Shown one piece after another: positions 1 to 10,265 of a stretch of 64,000 nucleotides of DNA. Every line of letters starts with the position of its first letter. The stretch's first letter is position 1. The notes beneath the pieces are model-generated. The model had not been told where the DNA came from. It saw only the letters and a program-made list of their open reading frames with translations, and did no database searches. A program made the translations under genes and the position numbers. The DNA is from Nitrospirota bacterium (GTDB lineage Bacteria > Nitrospirota > JACRHJ01), in the NCBI GenBank assembly GCA_021784575.1, contig JAJYHX010000004.1, positions 1 to 64,000 on the forward strand. Direction: 5' to 3'.

Positions 1-19
1 TCTTTTTCTCGGCAGTCAT
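1..19 (-). CDS. 5' end of a gene running off the left edge (MTAEKK...), possibly a transposase
   Basis: Reverse strand reads GAGGAGGAAGAC-ATG-ACTGCCGAGAAAAAG: strong Shine-Dalgarno, then an open frame to the edge. Confidence 0.45.
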
Positions 20-142
20 GTCTTCCTCCTCGGCTAAGGGTTTTGTGGTGAAACCATCTTAACCAAAGAGCGGCATGACTGCCAGTTTTTAATAACTTTC
101 TGTAGGGGAAGAGCTTAACTTTTCCACATTATGTGTAAAAGC

Positions 143-1747
143 TTAGTTGTAAAGCTTAAGCGGTTTATATATTTTGTACGGCCCGAACTGCGCAACCATC
201 ACGCATCCATCGTTGAGAAATCTGTTCATCAGTGGAGCGTAATCATTAAAATCCCATTTTTCTCTTCTATCTAGTCGAAAATCAAAATGCACTATGTATT
301 TTGCCTTATCCCGCACATTACTTACTAATTTTTTTTCATCCTCCGAACTTTTAAGAACCAACGGGGCAAGATACTCGTAATTCATAACATTAGGCCTTTG
401 CGTTATAAAATAAATTCCAGGCATAGTGGTTGAGTATATTATGTCGTTCTTCTTTGTATGAGTATCTATATAAGAGACAAGTCCCTCGATTATATTTGCA
501 TCGGACTGAGCAACATATACAGGGGCAACTTTAATATTTAAAAGTTTTAAAGGCTGTTGTGGCTTTTGTATATTCATAAACATAATAAGATGATAAATAT
601 GGAATAGCGGAAAAACAGACAGGGACGCTACAATTACAATTTTTATGGCTTTATTATCATAACCCCTGTTTACCGCCATAGCTTCCGCTTTCCCATAAAT
701 TAACGATAAAAGATAGCAACCCATAATATACGTAGGAAGTAAAGAAATTAATGAATACAAATAAAATGGCACGAGGATCCATTTAGGCAATGACAAGATA
801 CCCCATGCAAAAATAATTAGAAGATATGAAGTTTCTTTATCCCAGGTTTTTCTAATTAGCCTTCTAAAAATTACGAAGAACACTATTAGAATGATTATTA
901 TTGGTATATAGTAGTAAAACTGTTGGGCAAGATACGTATGAATACTGTTCCAGTTGATACCTGAACTTATAAAATTAAAAAATGGTTTGGGGAAAATTTT
1001 CCCATATTGGACTTCGGCTCCAACTGCCCATAAAAAACACCAATACACTAAATCTCCCAAGGCATTGTGATAATAGAAATAAAAAACAACTGGCAAGATT
1101 ACAGCTGCTACCGGCGCAAAAAAGATCAATAGTTCCCGAATCATGCCTTCCAAGTTTATGCGCCTATAGGTATGAATTTGCCTTAAAAATATCGCGCATA
1201 TTCCAAGTGCCAGCATAAAAATCCCGGTATCTTGCATAAAAAATAAGTTAAGCCCCGCAAAAACCCCTGAAAGGATCAGCCATTTACACTTCCCTCTATC
1301 CAAATATATAAACAACAATGAAATTGTAGGAATACTTAAAGCGGTATAAAACACCTTGTGTGGAAATCCATTTGCAAAGATATAAAGAATACACGCAAGA
1401 AATGCAAAAAAAGATGGCATTAATTTCTTTGAGAGCGGGTAAAGAAATATGACACCTACTAATTGTGCCGTGCCCCACATCAGCCTCTCAACAAGAATGT
1501 TTTGACCAAAAATTTTAAAAAGCCCCGCAAGAAGCATGTAGCGTCCGGGCGCATAAACTACTGGAATATTTTTATAGAGGATATCCCCTCTGGCGATCCT
1601 TTGTGCTGCAGATAATATGCTACCCTCGTCAAAAAGGTTGAGACCGTACCTATAGGTAGACATCGTGTGTATAATTTGGATGCCTGATAGCAACATTACT
1701 AAAAATAATGCATACCCTTTGAATGTTTTTTGGTGCGCCTTGTGCAT
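143..1747 (-). CDS. Polytopic GT-C (ArnT/PMT-like, GT39-type) membrane glycosyltransferase
   Basis: 534 aa with many TM segments; early loop with FDEGSIL and VYAPGRYMLLAGLFKIFG is typical of GT-C proteins. Confidence 0.6.
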   Translation of the reverse strand: MHKAHQKTFKGYALFLVMLLSGIQIIHTMSTYRYGLNLFDEGSILSAAQRIARGDILYKNIPVVYAPGRYMLLAGLFKIFGQNILVERLMWGTAQLVGVIFLYPLSKKLMPSFFAFLACILYIFANGFPHKVFYTALSIPTISLLFIYLDRGKCKWLILSGVFAGLNLFFMQDTGIFMLALGICAIFLRQIHTYRRINLEGMIRELLIFFAPVAAVILPVVFYFYYHNALGDLVYWCFLWAVGAEVQYGKIFPKPFFNFISSGINWNSIHTYLAQQFYYYIPIIIILIVFFVIFRRLIRKTWDKETSYLLIIFAWGILSLPKWILVPFYLYSLISLLPTYIMGCYLLSLIYGKAEAMAVNRGYDNKAIKIVIVASLSVFPLFHIYHLIMFMNIQKPQQPLKLLNIKVAPVYVAQSDANIIEGLVSYIDTHTKKNDIIYSTTMPGIYFITQRPNVMNYEYLAPLVLKSSEDEKKLVSNVRDKAKYIVHFDFRLDRREKWDFNDYAPLMNRFLNDGCVMVAQFGPYKIYKPLKLYN

Positions 1748-1772
1748 ATTTGTTTTTTACAATTACTTCTCT

Positions 1773-3233
1773 CTATCCCTTTTCTCTTGCCAATATTTTA
1801 AAATATGAAATTCCAAACGACATAAGGCGCGATAAAAACCGTAATCGTGGAAAATTCTTAAATAGCGTAAACAAATACATCGGCCTAAAATAAAATCTTC
1901 GGTATGCCTTTCCTATCGCACTGTTAATGTCTTTGGGGTATAAATCATTAACTTTCACAACTGCATTTTTCCCGTCATTATGAAAATAATCATAACTATC
2001 CACGGTTATCATATTCTCTTTTATAGCGATACAATAAAATTCGGTTCCTGGAAAAGGTATGGCTGGATAAAATTCTACGAAATCCGGGTTTAATTGAATT
2101 GCAAATTTGATTGTATTTGTTATGCTTTTTTTTGTTTCTCCGGGTAGACCAAATATAAAATATACAAGCGATATTATTTTAGACTCTCTTAACAATTTTA
2201 CAGTTTGAGTTATTTGATCCGGGGTAGTTCTTTTGCGCATTCTATTGAGCATATCTTCATCGCCACTTTCGCCGCCGATCGAAAGCATTGAACATCCAGC
2301 TTCTGCCATCAAATTAAACATCTCTCTATCCAAACAATCTACCCTTGTATTGCTCCACCACGTAATATTAAGCCTGTCCTTTATTATTCCCCTACACAAT
2401 TCCTTTACAAACCCTGGGTTGTATGTAAAATCGTCTGCGTAAAACCAAAAATGTCTAACATCAAATTTCTCAATATTCAATTTTATTTCCTCAATGATAG
2501 ACTCAACAGAGCGGTACCGCACCTTGTAGCCATAAAATATATGGCCTACGCAAAAAATACATCTTTGCGGGCATCCGCGGCTTGTATTAATAATCAGATA
2601 AGGTTTATTAAATACCGGATGAATATAATACTTAATAGGCAAAAATTCCCATGCGGGAATTCCAAGTGAATCTAAATTATCGCAAAAAATTGATGGATTT
2701 TTTTTTATACTTTGACTTTTTGTTGCAAGACCTGGTATGTCTGTAAAGTTTTTTGTTCCCGCAGAGGCTTCGTCAGCGATTTTAAAAGCAACTACTTCAG
2801 GCTCACCAGAAATTACTGCATCAATTGCAGGATTGTCTTTGATAATTTCATTGGGTGAGACTGAAACATGTACACCAAATGCGATCAAAAAAACTTTGGG
2901 TATTTTTTTTTTAATTTCTTCCGCAGTCTTAACATCATATGAAAAAGTAGGAGTCGACGTATTTAAAAAAATGAAGTTTGGCTTCCATTCATAAAGTTTT
3001 TCATTCAGAGCATCTACGCTTATATTCTCGGCAATACAGTCCCAGACTTTTACCTTGTACCCCCCCTTTGAAAGACCTGACGCCATATACGCCAATGTCA
3101 TCTGCGGTATTGAATTTTTTCTGATCTTCTGGGAAAGCTGGCACCGTCCCTCGCGGATAAAAGGAACGGGATATGGCGGGTTGATCAAGGCAAATTTCAG
3201 CGGATTATTAGTGGCCCTTAAACTATTCATCAC
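1773..3233 (-). CDS. B12-binding-domain radical SAM protein
   Basis: N-terminal ALINPPYP B12-type fold; CX3CX2C-type cluster motif in TSRGCPQRCIFCVG; GGESGDEDMLNRMRK typical of Elp3/MiaB superfamily. Confidence 0.85.
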   Translation of the reverse strand: MMNSLRATNNPLKFALINPPYPVPFIREGRCQLSQKIRKNSIPQMTLAYMASGLSKGGYKVKVWDCIAENISVDALNEKLYEWKPNFIFLNTSTPTFSYDVKTAEEIKKKIPKVFLIAFGVHVSVSPNEIIKDNPAIDAVISGEPEVVAFKIADEASAGTKNFTDIPGLATKSQSIKKNPSIFCDNLDSLGIPAWEFLPIKYYIHPVFNKPYLIINTSRGCPQRCIFCVGHIFYGYKVRYRSVESIIEEIKLNIEKFDVRHFWFYADDFTYNPGFVKELCRGIIKDRLNITWWSNTRVDCLDREMFNLMAEAGCSMLSIGGESGDEDMLNRMRKRTTPDQITQTVKLLRESKIISLVYFIFGLPGETKKSITNTIKFAIQLNPDFVEFYPAIPFPGTEFYCIAIKENMITVDSYDYFHNDGKNAVVKVNDLYPKDINSAIGKAYRRFYFRPMYLFTLFKNFPRLRFLSRLMSFGISYFKILAREKG

Positions 3234-3238
3234 TCGAT

Positions 3239-3976
3239 TTACTTGCCAATATTTTTAACAACAAGAACCAAGTACCCGATTATAGTTGCATAGTTATTCA
3301 TTTTACTCGAACTTTCCTTGAGATCATACCGTAATATTAAAGGAACTTCTGCCACAGACGCTTTCAGGCGTATCATCTTTATTAAAATTTCCGGCGTTGC
3401 GGTAAATCCAAGACCTTTCAATTCTATAAAATTATTCTTATAAATATCAATAGCTTTTTGTATTATGTTAACCTTGTATGCCCTATAACCACAAGAATAA
3501 TCTTTAAGACCTTTAACCGGAAAACATGTTTTTGCAAGCAGGTTTGCTCCCCTACTGAAAAATCTTCTATTCCAAGACAGACCTACTTGCTGTCCGCCTT
3601 TTGCATACCTGGATGCCACAACAATATCGTAACCCTCGTTAAGTTTATCTATCATAGCCGGGATACAACCCGGATCTTGGGTATCGTCCGCATCCATACA
3701 TATAGCTACATCGCCATTAGCACCGAGCGTCGCGACTTGTTCAAACCCGTCCCTTAGCGTCTCCCCTAGCCCACGGTTCATTTTGTGAGTTATTATATTT
3801 ATGGGGATAACGGCTGAGAGTCTTTCAAGGATTTGCTGTGAATCGTCCTTGCTTCCATCGTTTACGGCTATGATCGTATATGGTAATCTGGCGGTTATTA
3901 ATACGTTTTTAATCTTTGTAATCAGTGTCTCAAGTCTGGCGGCTTCATTGAAAATAGGGAGGATTATGTAAATCAT
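3239..3976 (-). CDS. Family 2 glycosyltransferase (DPM1-like)
   Basis: IILPIFNEAARLETLI, AVNDGSKDDS, CMDADDTQDP motifs. Start set at ATG 3976, overlapping the upstream stop (ATGA). Confidence 0.85.
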   Translation of the reverse strand: MIYIILPIFNEAARLETLITKIKNVLITARLPYTIIAVNDGSKDDSQQILERLSAVIPINIITHKMNRGLGETLRDGFEQVATLGANGDVAICMDADDTQDPGCIPAMIDKLNEGYDIVVASRYAKGGQQVGLSWNRRFFSRGANLLAKTCFPVKGLKDYSCGYRAYKVNIIQKAIDIYKNNFIELKGLGFTATPEILIKMIRLKASVAEVPLILRYDLKESSSKMNNYATIIGYLVLVVKNIGK

Positions 3977-4815
3977 TTGATTTTTTGAATTTTTCTGAAA
4001 TAGACTATCATATAAAACCCCCAATATTGATGAGTAATTTTTTCAAGCCACCATAAAAATTTTTTCATTGCATTAAAAAAAAAACATTTTCTTCGTGGTA
4101 AAAAATCTATTAAACGGCTAAAACCTGTTTGATAGCATTCAATTTTAATATCAAAATGAGAAAAGATTTTTTTTACTTCACGTTTCGAATATTTATTTAA
4201 TACGGGACAGTGTAACAGCTCTAATATTGCTGTACCTTTTGTCGGGTTAAGTTCTTTTGGGGCAGAGAGTTTATATTCCCCGTAAAAACTCTTTAACGAT
4301 CTAATTAATGAAACAATTGTAGATTGTATAGTATATTTGCGGTACATCATTACAGCCCCATATCCATCAGACTTTAGCACTTTGTAAATTCCTTCAAATG
4401 CTGCTGTTATATCTGGTGTATGATCTAACACTCCATAAGAATAAACAACATCTATTGAATTCTCTTTTATCGGCAGTTCTTCGGCATCAGCCAAAATTAG
4501 ATCGATATTAGGACAATTGAGTCTTTTTATTTTCTCGGAAGCTAATCTTATTGAATTTTCGGTGATATCAATACCTATAACTTTTCTTGCTTCTTTTGCT
4601 AATAGCAACGTATCAAGGCCAGGTCCACAACCTATTTCCAAAACCTTTCTATCTGATAGATTTAAATTTTTTATTATTTGTGGAATCCACGGCTCCTTTT
4701 TATACCTCCATTCGCTCTGTTCTTCAACGGAACTCCAGGAGCCTCCACAGGGATTGCTATTCCAAAAATGTCTCGATAAACTTTTAGCTTCCCTTTTAGA
4801 TTCTTTAGATCCCAT
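3973..4815 (-). CDS. Class I SAM-dependent methyltransferase
   Basis: VLEIGCGPGLDTLLLAKEARKVIGIDIT motif I and DVVYSYGVLDHTPD. Confidence 0.85.
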   Translation of the reverse strand: MGSKESKREAKSLSRHFWNSNPCGGSWSSVEEQSEWRYKKEPWIPQIIKNLNLSDRKVLEIGCGPGLDTLLLAKEARKVIGIDITENSIRLASEKIKRLNCPNIDLILADAEELPIKENSIDVVYSYGVLDHTPDITAAFEGIYKVLKSDGYGAVMMYRKYTIQSTIVSLIRSLKSFYGEYKLSAPKELNPTKGTAILELLHCPVLNKYSKREVKKIFSHFDIKIECYQTGFSRLIDFLPRRKCFFFNAMKKFLWWLEKITHQYWGFYMIVYFRKIQKIK

Positions 4816-4868
4816 GATTTCTTATACCATCATTCTTGTTTTTTTTCAATAAAAACCATTAAGAAAGA

Positions 4869-4895
4869 AGATGCCCTCCAGTATGAAGGGCATCT
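4869..4895 (-). terminator. Hairpin terminator downstream of the 1183-aa secreted protein gene
   Basis: AGATGCCCT / AGGGCATCT perfect 9-bp stem followed on the minus strand by TCTTTCTT. Confidence 0.6.
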
Positions 4896-4919
4896 CAAAA
4901 TTTCCAATTTAGTCAATCG

Positions 4920-7900
4920 CTATGGCAGTGCCTGAACTGCCGCTGTTTCAGGCGAATAACTACTGTTCACCCCGTCCGTTGTAGCCGAAACCTTGTAATA
5001 GTAATTAACACCTGAAGTCGCAGTGGTATCGACAAATGAGCTTGTGCCAGCCGTCACTTGCCCTATCTTCGTATAGGGACCGCCATATTGGGTTGCGCGC
5101 CATATGTAATAGTATGTAACATCCATTGCGCCTTTTGGAATGCTCAATGAATTCAAAGGATCGTCATCAGACAGCACCCAACTTACCGTTATTTGTTTCG
5201 AGGCTGGCGTTGTAGTAACGCCGTTTGGCGCGAGAGGGTGAAGCACTGCGAGGAAGGCAGTCACGGTATTAGGAGTAGTATAACCGCTTGTAATTTCCGT
5301 ATAATCATAGTTAGTAGAGTACCCTTCAATAGGCAGATTGGAGGTAGCCACTGCATATCCGACGGTTCCAGTAGCAACTCCCGCCATTTCCGGGCTGAAA
5401 GATACAAGCCCCTGAGCGGCCACTGTTTTTGTTTGAGTCAAGATCAATGAACCGCTACTGTTATACCAATTCATTGTCACGTTAACGGAAGCGCTGTTAG
5501 GATTCATGACCGTCTCCCACGTCGTAAAGCCGCTTGAAGACGTAGCGGTTGCCTGAAAATTCCCAAAATACAATATATTACCTGAGTATATCGGGTTTTG
5601 AAAATTATACGAGGCACCTTGCCCAATGTAATTCGTTGTAAAACCAAGTAAAGATGCGGTCGGCGCTGTGATTATCGATGTACCTTTTGTTGTCCATGTA
5701 GTTGCGGGACATGCTGGCTCAAGCGCAGTTATTCCACACAAAGCAGGCGTCCAGCTCGCCGAGCCATTTGCTGTATAACTTTTAGTTTCTGGCCCCAAGT
5801 CGTTGCCCGATATGTCATGCCAATCTGCCGTGACATTTATCGAAGTGCTTGACGAACTTTTTAACGAATACCATGTTGACCATGTGGCATCCCAGTTACA
5901 TGGATTTTGATTATAAAAGTTAGAGGTATAGTAAATCGGCACCTGATCGTTGGGAGTAAATAATTCATAGCCATCGGTCATCTGATAGATATGTGTATTA
6001 GTGTCCCAAAAATCGTAACGTATATATCCCAAAACCGGGCTTGGGCAGTCTATCTCGATATTCCCCTTTGTTGCGGTTATCCCTGCATATTTAGGCGCCC
6101 ATTTAACGTTTCCATGTGCGGGAATAGTAATATTGATCGGTGTGCCGCCGGGATTTAACAGGGTATTTGTCATATCATAAACATAAATGGAAACCGTAAC
6201 CGCGCTGGCATTAGGATTTTTCAGGAAGAGATATGTAAATTCATCGCGCGAATGAGTGTCATAGTTAACCAAGTTATCCCATAAAGGACAGTAGAGGGTC
6301 GTATAAGCTTTAGAAGCCGGAAGCATAGCCGGCCCTGATTCCTCTAACGCCGTATTGTTATTAAACACGTCCATATATTCGTTGCCTATCAATATCCCCC
6401 CCTGCATAGCTATTTCTACACTGCCCGTGGAGGTACTATTGGGGTATGTCGAAGGATCTATCTCAATGCTCTGATGTGGTCCAAAACTAAGACCGCTTGT
6501 GTTGGTGGCATTGCCGTTCATATCGTAAATCGTCATAGTACCTGTTACGCTGTTCGTTGTAGGATTGGATACTTCAAATCGCGTTGTCCAACTCTGATTC
6601 GGAGTGCTAACACCTTCCACCGAAGTCTCGTTGCCAAAAGCGTAATACATACCTACAAGGGTTCCGGATGGCGCCTGGCAGGTCGAGGTGTCCAACGGGT
6701 CTGTCTGTCTTAAGACTTGGGCACCATCTTTTAGCGTACAACCGTCGGTATTCGGATTGTTCGGGTTTGTATGCACATAGTATGCGCTACCGTTATATGT
6801 CCCGGCGGCTACTCTGCCCTCTTCCTGACCGTCTGTAAGTCCGTCGCCGTCGCTGTCGGCCTTGGTCATGTCGGTAGAGGCATTATTGTAGTTATAGTTG
6901 TGCACCTGGCCGCTTATGGCGTCCGTATAGCTGCCGGAACCGTTATATGTGCCGTTGAGCTCATCCCCGTTGAGCAAGCCATCACCGTCGTAGTCGGTGT
7001 TTGAGGCGCCGTAGAGGGCATACAGGTAGTTGGTATAGTTGGGGGTATTAGCCCCGTTGGGTTCTGTCCAAGTATTCCCGTCGTAACTGGTGCCGTCGGT
7101 AATTATGCTGAACTTGCTGCTGGTGGCTGTGGCAATATTGCCCGATGCATCGGTGACGGTAGCATATATTTTCCAGTCGCCGGTAGGCTCTGGCGGAGTA
7201 ATATTATACCCGCCGATATAAGCAGTCCAGTTCCAGGCAAAGGTACCGTTATAGCTCCCGCCCGCAGTGGATATGGTGGCCGTCTGTGTGGCAAGCGGCA
7301 ACAACACCGACGGGGCAAGAACATTGTAATAATACAATTTTACAGTAAGATTTCCGGCGTTCGGGTCTGAAACCGTATAACTGATAGTATACGGCGTGGC
7401 CGTCGGGACGGTGTCCGCGGCAGGAGTAAGCGACGTAATGGACGGCGGCGGGCCCTGATTAGCGACAAATACCGCTATATTGCTGCTCTGGTTGTTTGCA
7501 ACATACAACTCCTGTCCGCTGTTTCCATAGCCAAGCGCCACACCCGTCGGAGTGTTGAGGTAGCCCTGCGTGGCGCTGCCGGAATAATTGAATGCGGCAT
7601 TCAGGGTGGCGCCGTTTATATCGAACTCCTGGACAACCTGCTGTAATGAATCGTCTACAAGAAGACGGTTGAAAATGCTGTCATACGCCAGGTCGCTTAC
7701 ACGAAGGAACTTGCCAAAACCATCGCCCTCGGCTCCCACGCTAGCTTGCCATGTCGGGGCGGTAGTTATGGCTTTGGTTGTGTCATTATAAACATAGTAA
7801 AATTCCTGCACCCTGTAGTTTCCCTGGTCGCCAACGTAAAAATACTGCGTAGTAGCGGTGCCGGAGTCACTGCTGTTGGCGAAAGTTATACCTGATGGGA

Positions 7901-8468
7901 AATAAAAATACCCGTTTGTATTACCGGAGGTGCCAAAGTATGAATTATAGCTTCCATCGGCGTTATAAATAAGTACGACGTCGTTGTCGCCATCAGCGAC
8001 AAATATCTGCCCGGAAGGAGCGATCGCAATGCTGTCCGGGAAGCTGATTACAGAAGACGGGGCGGGCGCAGCCGGTGCCGGAAGCTTATTGCCAGTAGTG
8101 CCGGGCAGGTTGGTCAAGACGCCGGTTTTGTCATATATCCATACGCATTTGTTGGTGGAATCGCCCACGAATATGTTATTGGTATCAACGGCTACGCCGA
8201 CTGGCGAACCGCTGATGGAGAATGAAAACTGGTAGTTGTAATTTTTGTCGTATTTCCTGACTGCGTAATCGCCCCCTCCGGCGTCGGTAACATAAATGTC
8301 GCCGTTTGCCGAATCAACCGCGATCTTGTCTGGCTGCAAAAGATTCCCTGAACTTATAGCAGTCGTGTATGTTCCATATCCCGCCGCCCAGCTCTTGGCT
8401 GGACCAATGGAAACACCGAAAACAACGACCAGCAAACCTGCAAGGCAAAATAACCCGAGCCTCCTCAT
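4920..8468 (-). CDS. Large secreted NHL/beta-propeller protein with Ca-binding-like (DxDGDGL) and C-terminal Fn3-like region
   Basis: Signal peptide MRRLGLFCLAGLLVVVFGVSIGPAKSWA; NHL-like repeats (PDKIAVDSANGDIYVTDAGG, PDSIAIAPSGQIFVADGDND); DYDGDGLLNGDE and DSDGDGLTDGQE. Start moved from the ORF-track 8588 to ATG 8468. Confidence 0.75.
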   Translation of the reverse strand: MRRLGLFCLAGLLVVVFGVSIGPAKSWAAGYGTYTTAISSGNLLQPDKIAVDSANGDIYVTDAGGGDYAVRKYDKNYNYQFSFSISGSPVGVAVDTNNIFVGDSTNKCVWIYDKTGVLTNLPGTTGNKLPAPAAPAPSSVISFPDSIAIAPSGQIFVADGDNDVVLIYNADGSYNSYFGTSGNTNGYFYFPSGITFANSSDSGTATTQYFYVGDQGNYRVQEFYYVYNDTTKAITTAPTWQASVGAEGDGFGKFLRVSDLAYDSIFNRLLVDDSLQQVVQEFDINGATLNAAFNYSGSATQGYLNTPTGVALGYGNSGQELYVANNQSSNIAVFVANQGPPPSITSLTPAADTVPTATPYTISYTVSDPNAGNLTVKLYYYNVLAPSVLLPLATQTATISTAGGSYNGTFAWNWTAYIGGYNITPPEPTGDWKIYATVTDASGNIATATSSKFSIITDGTSYDGNTWTEPNGANTPNYTNYLYALYGASNTDYDGDGLLNGDELNGTYNGSGSYTDAISGQVHNYNYNNASTDMTKADSDGDGLTDGQEEGRVAAGTYNGSAYYVHTNPNNPNTDGCTLKDGAQVLRQTDPLDTSTCQAPSGTLVGMYYAFGNETSVEGVSTPNQSWTTRFEVSNPTTNSVTGTMTIYDMNGNATNTSGLSFGPHQSIEIDPSTYPNSTSTGSVEIAMQGGILIGNEYMDVFNNNTALEESGPAMLPASKAYTTLYCPLWDNLVNYDTHSRDEFTYLFLKNPNASAVTVSIYVYDMTNTLLNPGGTPINITIPAHGNVKWAPKYAGITATKGNIEIDCPSPVLGYIRYDFWDTNTHIYQMTDGYELFTPNDQVPIYYTSNFYNQNPCNWDATWSTWYSLKSSSSTSINVTADWHDISGNDLGPETKSYTANGSASWTPALCGITALEPACPATTWTTKGTSIITAPTASLLGFTTNYIGQGASYNFQNPIYSGNILYFGNFQATATSSSGFTTWETVMNPNSASVNVTMNWYNSSGSLILTQTKTVAAQGLVSFSPEMAGVATGTVGYAVATSNLPIEGYSTNYDYTEITSGYTTPNTVTAFLAVLHPLAPNGVTTTPASKQITVSWVLSDDDPLNSLSIPKGAMDVTYYYIWRATQYGGPYTKIGQVTAGTSSFVDTTATSGVNYYYKVSATTDGVNSSYSPETAAVQALP

Positions 8469-8811
8469 AACCCACCGCCTTTTCTGTTTTAAATTTGAAA
8501 TCTCAAAATGAATAAGTTCTGAAGTTATGCGTCTCTTCCTTAAAAACTCTATAAAATCAAAGCTATCTTCAGTATATATTGGAAGCAATAACTATGCCAA
8601 AGCATTAACAATCCGGCTTCTTACGGGCTGCGCAGCCCTCAATCTCCCTATTAAAAAAAGAAAAAATAATCTTGAAAGGTTTTAAATTCAAAAAACGCTC
8701 CAAAATCGCAATTTCCTCTAAATAAATCAAAAAAATCAGCAAAATCAAACTATTAAGCCATATAAACAAACGTTGGCCGCGCCTGATTAGCCGCAATGCA
8801 ATCAGTATTTT

Positions 8812-8835
8812 CACTCAAACGGCTTGAGTGTTTTT
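8812..8835 (+). terminator. Terminator-like hairpin
   Basis: CACTCAA-acggc-TTGAGTG-TTTTT. Confidence 0.35.
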
Positions 8836-8837
8836 GC

Positions 8838-10250
8838 TCAAATCTTGAATAATTTGATGCCGGCCCTGGCCTTGCTCTTCAGTTCCGAGAACGACTTTAA
8901 GCCCTTGATGCCCTTCCAGATATACCCGGGCCGGAGGTAGAAGTCCTTGTATCCCCTGTGCAGGAGTTCCACAAGTTCCTCCCTGTCAAGGTATTCATCC
9001 CATACCTTCGGGGTAAAACCGGCCTTCGGGGTCTTGGCGAATTCCCGCCAGTAGTCGTCTTTCAGGACACCCCTTTCAAACCCCATGCGGTAGAGGTCCG
9101 TCTCCGGAAAGGGCGTGGTAATGGCCAGGTGCAGGTAATCTGGGGACAACTCCCCCGCCAGACGCAGGCTTTCTTCCATCTGCGCCCTCGTCTCGCCCGG
9201 GGAGCCTATCATAAAATACGCCAGGATGGATATTCCGGCGTCTTTTGTTTCCCTGAATGCCCGGCGCACCTGTTCTATGGTTATCCCCTTCCTCAAAGTC
9301 TTTATCACTTCAGGGCTTCCCGCCTCAACGCCGTAATGGATCCGCTCGCAGCCGGCGTCCTTCATGGCCTTTAACATCTCCGGGGTTATGGTATCCACCC
9401 TCGCCCGGACGTCCCAGCCAACCTTCAAGCCGCGTTCCGTTATCTCCCGGCATATCTCTGAGACACGCTCCTTTTTTACGGTAAACGTGTCGTCGTATAT
9501 CAGAAACTCCCTAATCCCCAGGCCGACGCACTGCTCCATTTCATCCACGACATTCACGGCCGGGCGCGGGCGGAAGCGCTTGCCAAGGTGCGGCCTGTCG
9601 CAAAAAAGACACCTGAAGGGGCAGCCGCGGCTGGTTATCATAGTGGTCACGGGCTGCGTTTTTGCGATGAGCGAGTAATATTTTCTGTAGGGCGTTAGGT
9701 CCCTCGCGGGGAAGGGGAGCGAGCCTAAATCTTCGATAAGCGGCGGGTTGCCGGTATTTATAATCTCACCGTTATGCTTAAACACCAGGCCCCTTGTTTT
9801 CCTCAGCGCGGCGGGGTTGTGCAGGTTGTTAACAAGCGCGGAGAAGACCTCCTCGCCCTCCCCCAGCGCCAGGAAATCCACGCCCGGCAGGTTTATGGTT
9901 TCCTCCGGGTAGATATACGGGTGCGGCCCGCCCATTACGACCTTTATCTCTTTGTCTATCTCCTTTACAAGCCTTGCCGTCTCGCAGGCGTCAACGAGCG
10001 TAAAGGTCGTGGCCGTAATCCCTACCACATCCGGCTTTTCAAGCGCAATGCGGCTTTTTAGCTCAGGATAACCCAGTTCCTCGACGACGGCGTCTATTAC
10101 CTTTATCTCGTGCGGGGTGTTCTCGCGGGCATAGGCCGCGACATAAAGTATGCCGAGCGGCGGGTTATACCCGCGTTCCTCGTCCACGACGGACGGTATA
10201 TTGTTGGTTATAAGGTTTAGCTGCGGCGGGTTTACGAGGAGGACTTTCAT
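8838..10250 (-). CDS. B12-binding-domain radical SAM protein
   Basis: KVLLVNPPQ start, GGPHPYIYPEE, MITSRGCPFRCLFCDRPHLGKRFRPR cluster motif. Confidence 0.88.
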   Translation of the reverse strand: MKVLLVNPPQLNLITNNIPSVVDEERGYNPPLGILYVAAYARENTPHEIKVIDAVVEELGYPELKSRIALEKPDVVGITATTFTLVDACETARLVKEIDKEIKVVMGGPHPYIYPEETINLPGVDFLALGEGEEVFSALVNNLHNPAALRKTRGLVFKHNGEIINTGNPPLIEDLGSLPFPARDLTPYRKYYSLIAKTQPVTTMITSRGCPFRCLFCDRPHLGKRFRPRPAVNVVDEMEQCVGLGIREFLIYDDTFTVKKERVSEICREITERGLKVGWDVRARVDTITPEMLKAMKDAGCERIHYGVEAGSPEVIKTLRKGITIEQVRRAFRETKDAGISILAYFMIGSPGETRAQMEESLRLAGELSPDYLHLAITTPFPETDLYRMGFERGVLKDDYWREFAKTPKAGFTPKVWDEYLDREELVELLHRGYKDFYLRPGYIWKGIKGLKSFSELKSKARAGIKLFKI

Positions 10251-10265
10251 TATGCCTGAAGTTTC

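Noticed and set aside
8605-8814. 69-aa minus-strand ORF (MKILIALRLIRRGQRLFIW...)
   Set aside because: No SD noted, AT-rich intergenic sequence and no family recognised; left as an unexplained region only.
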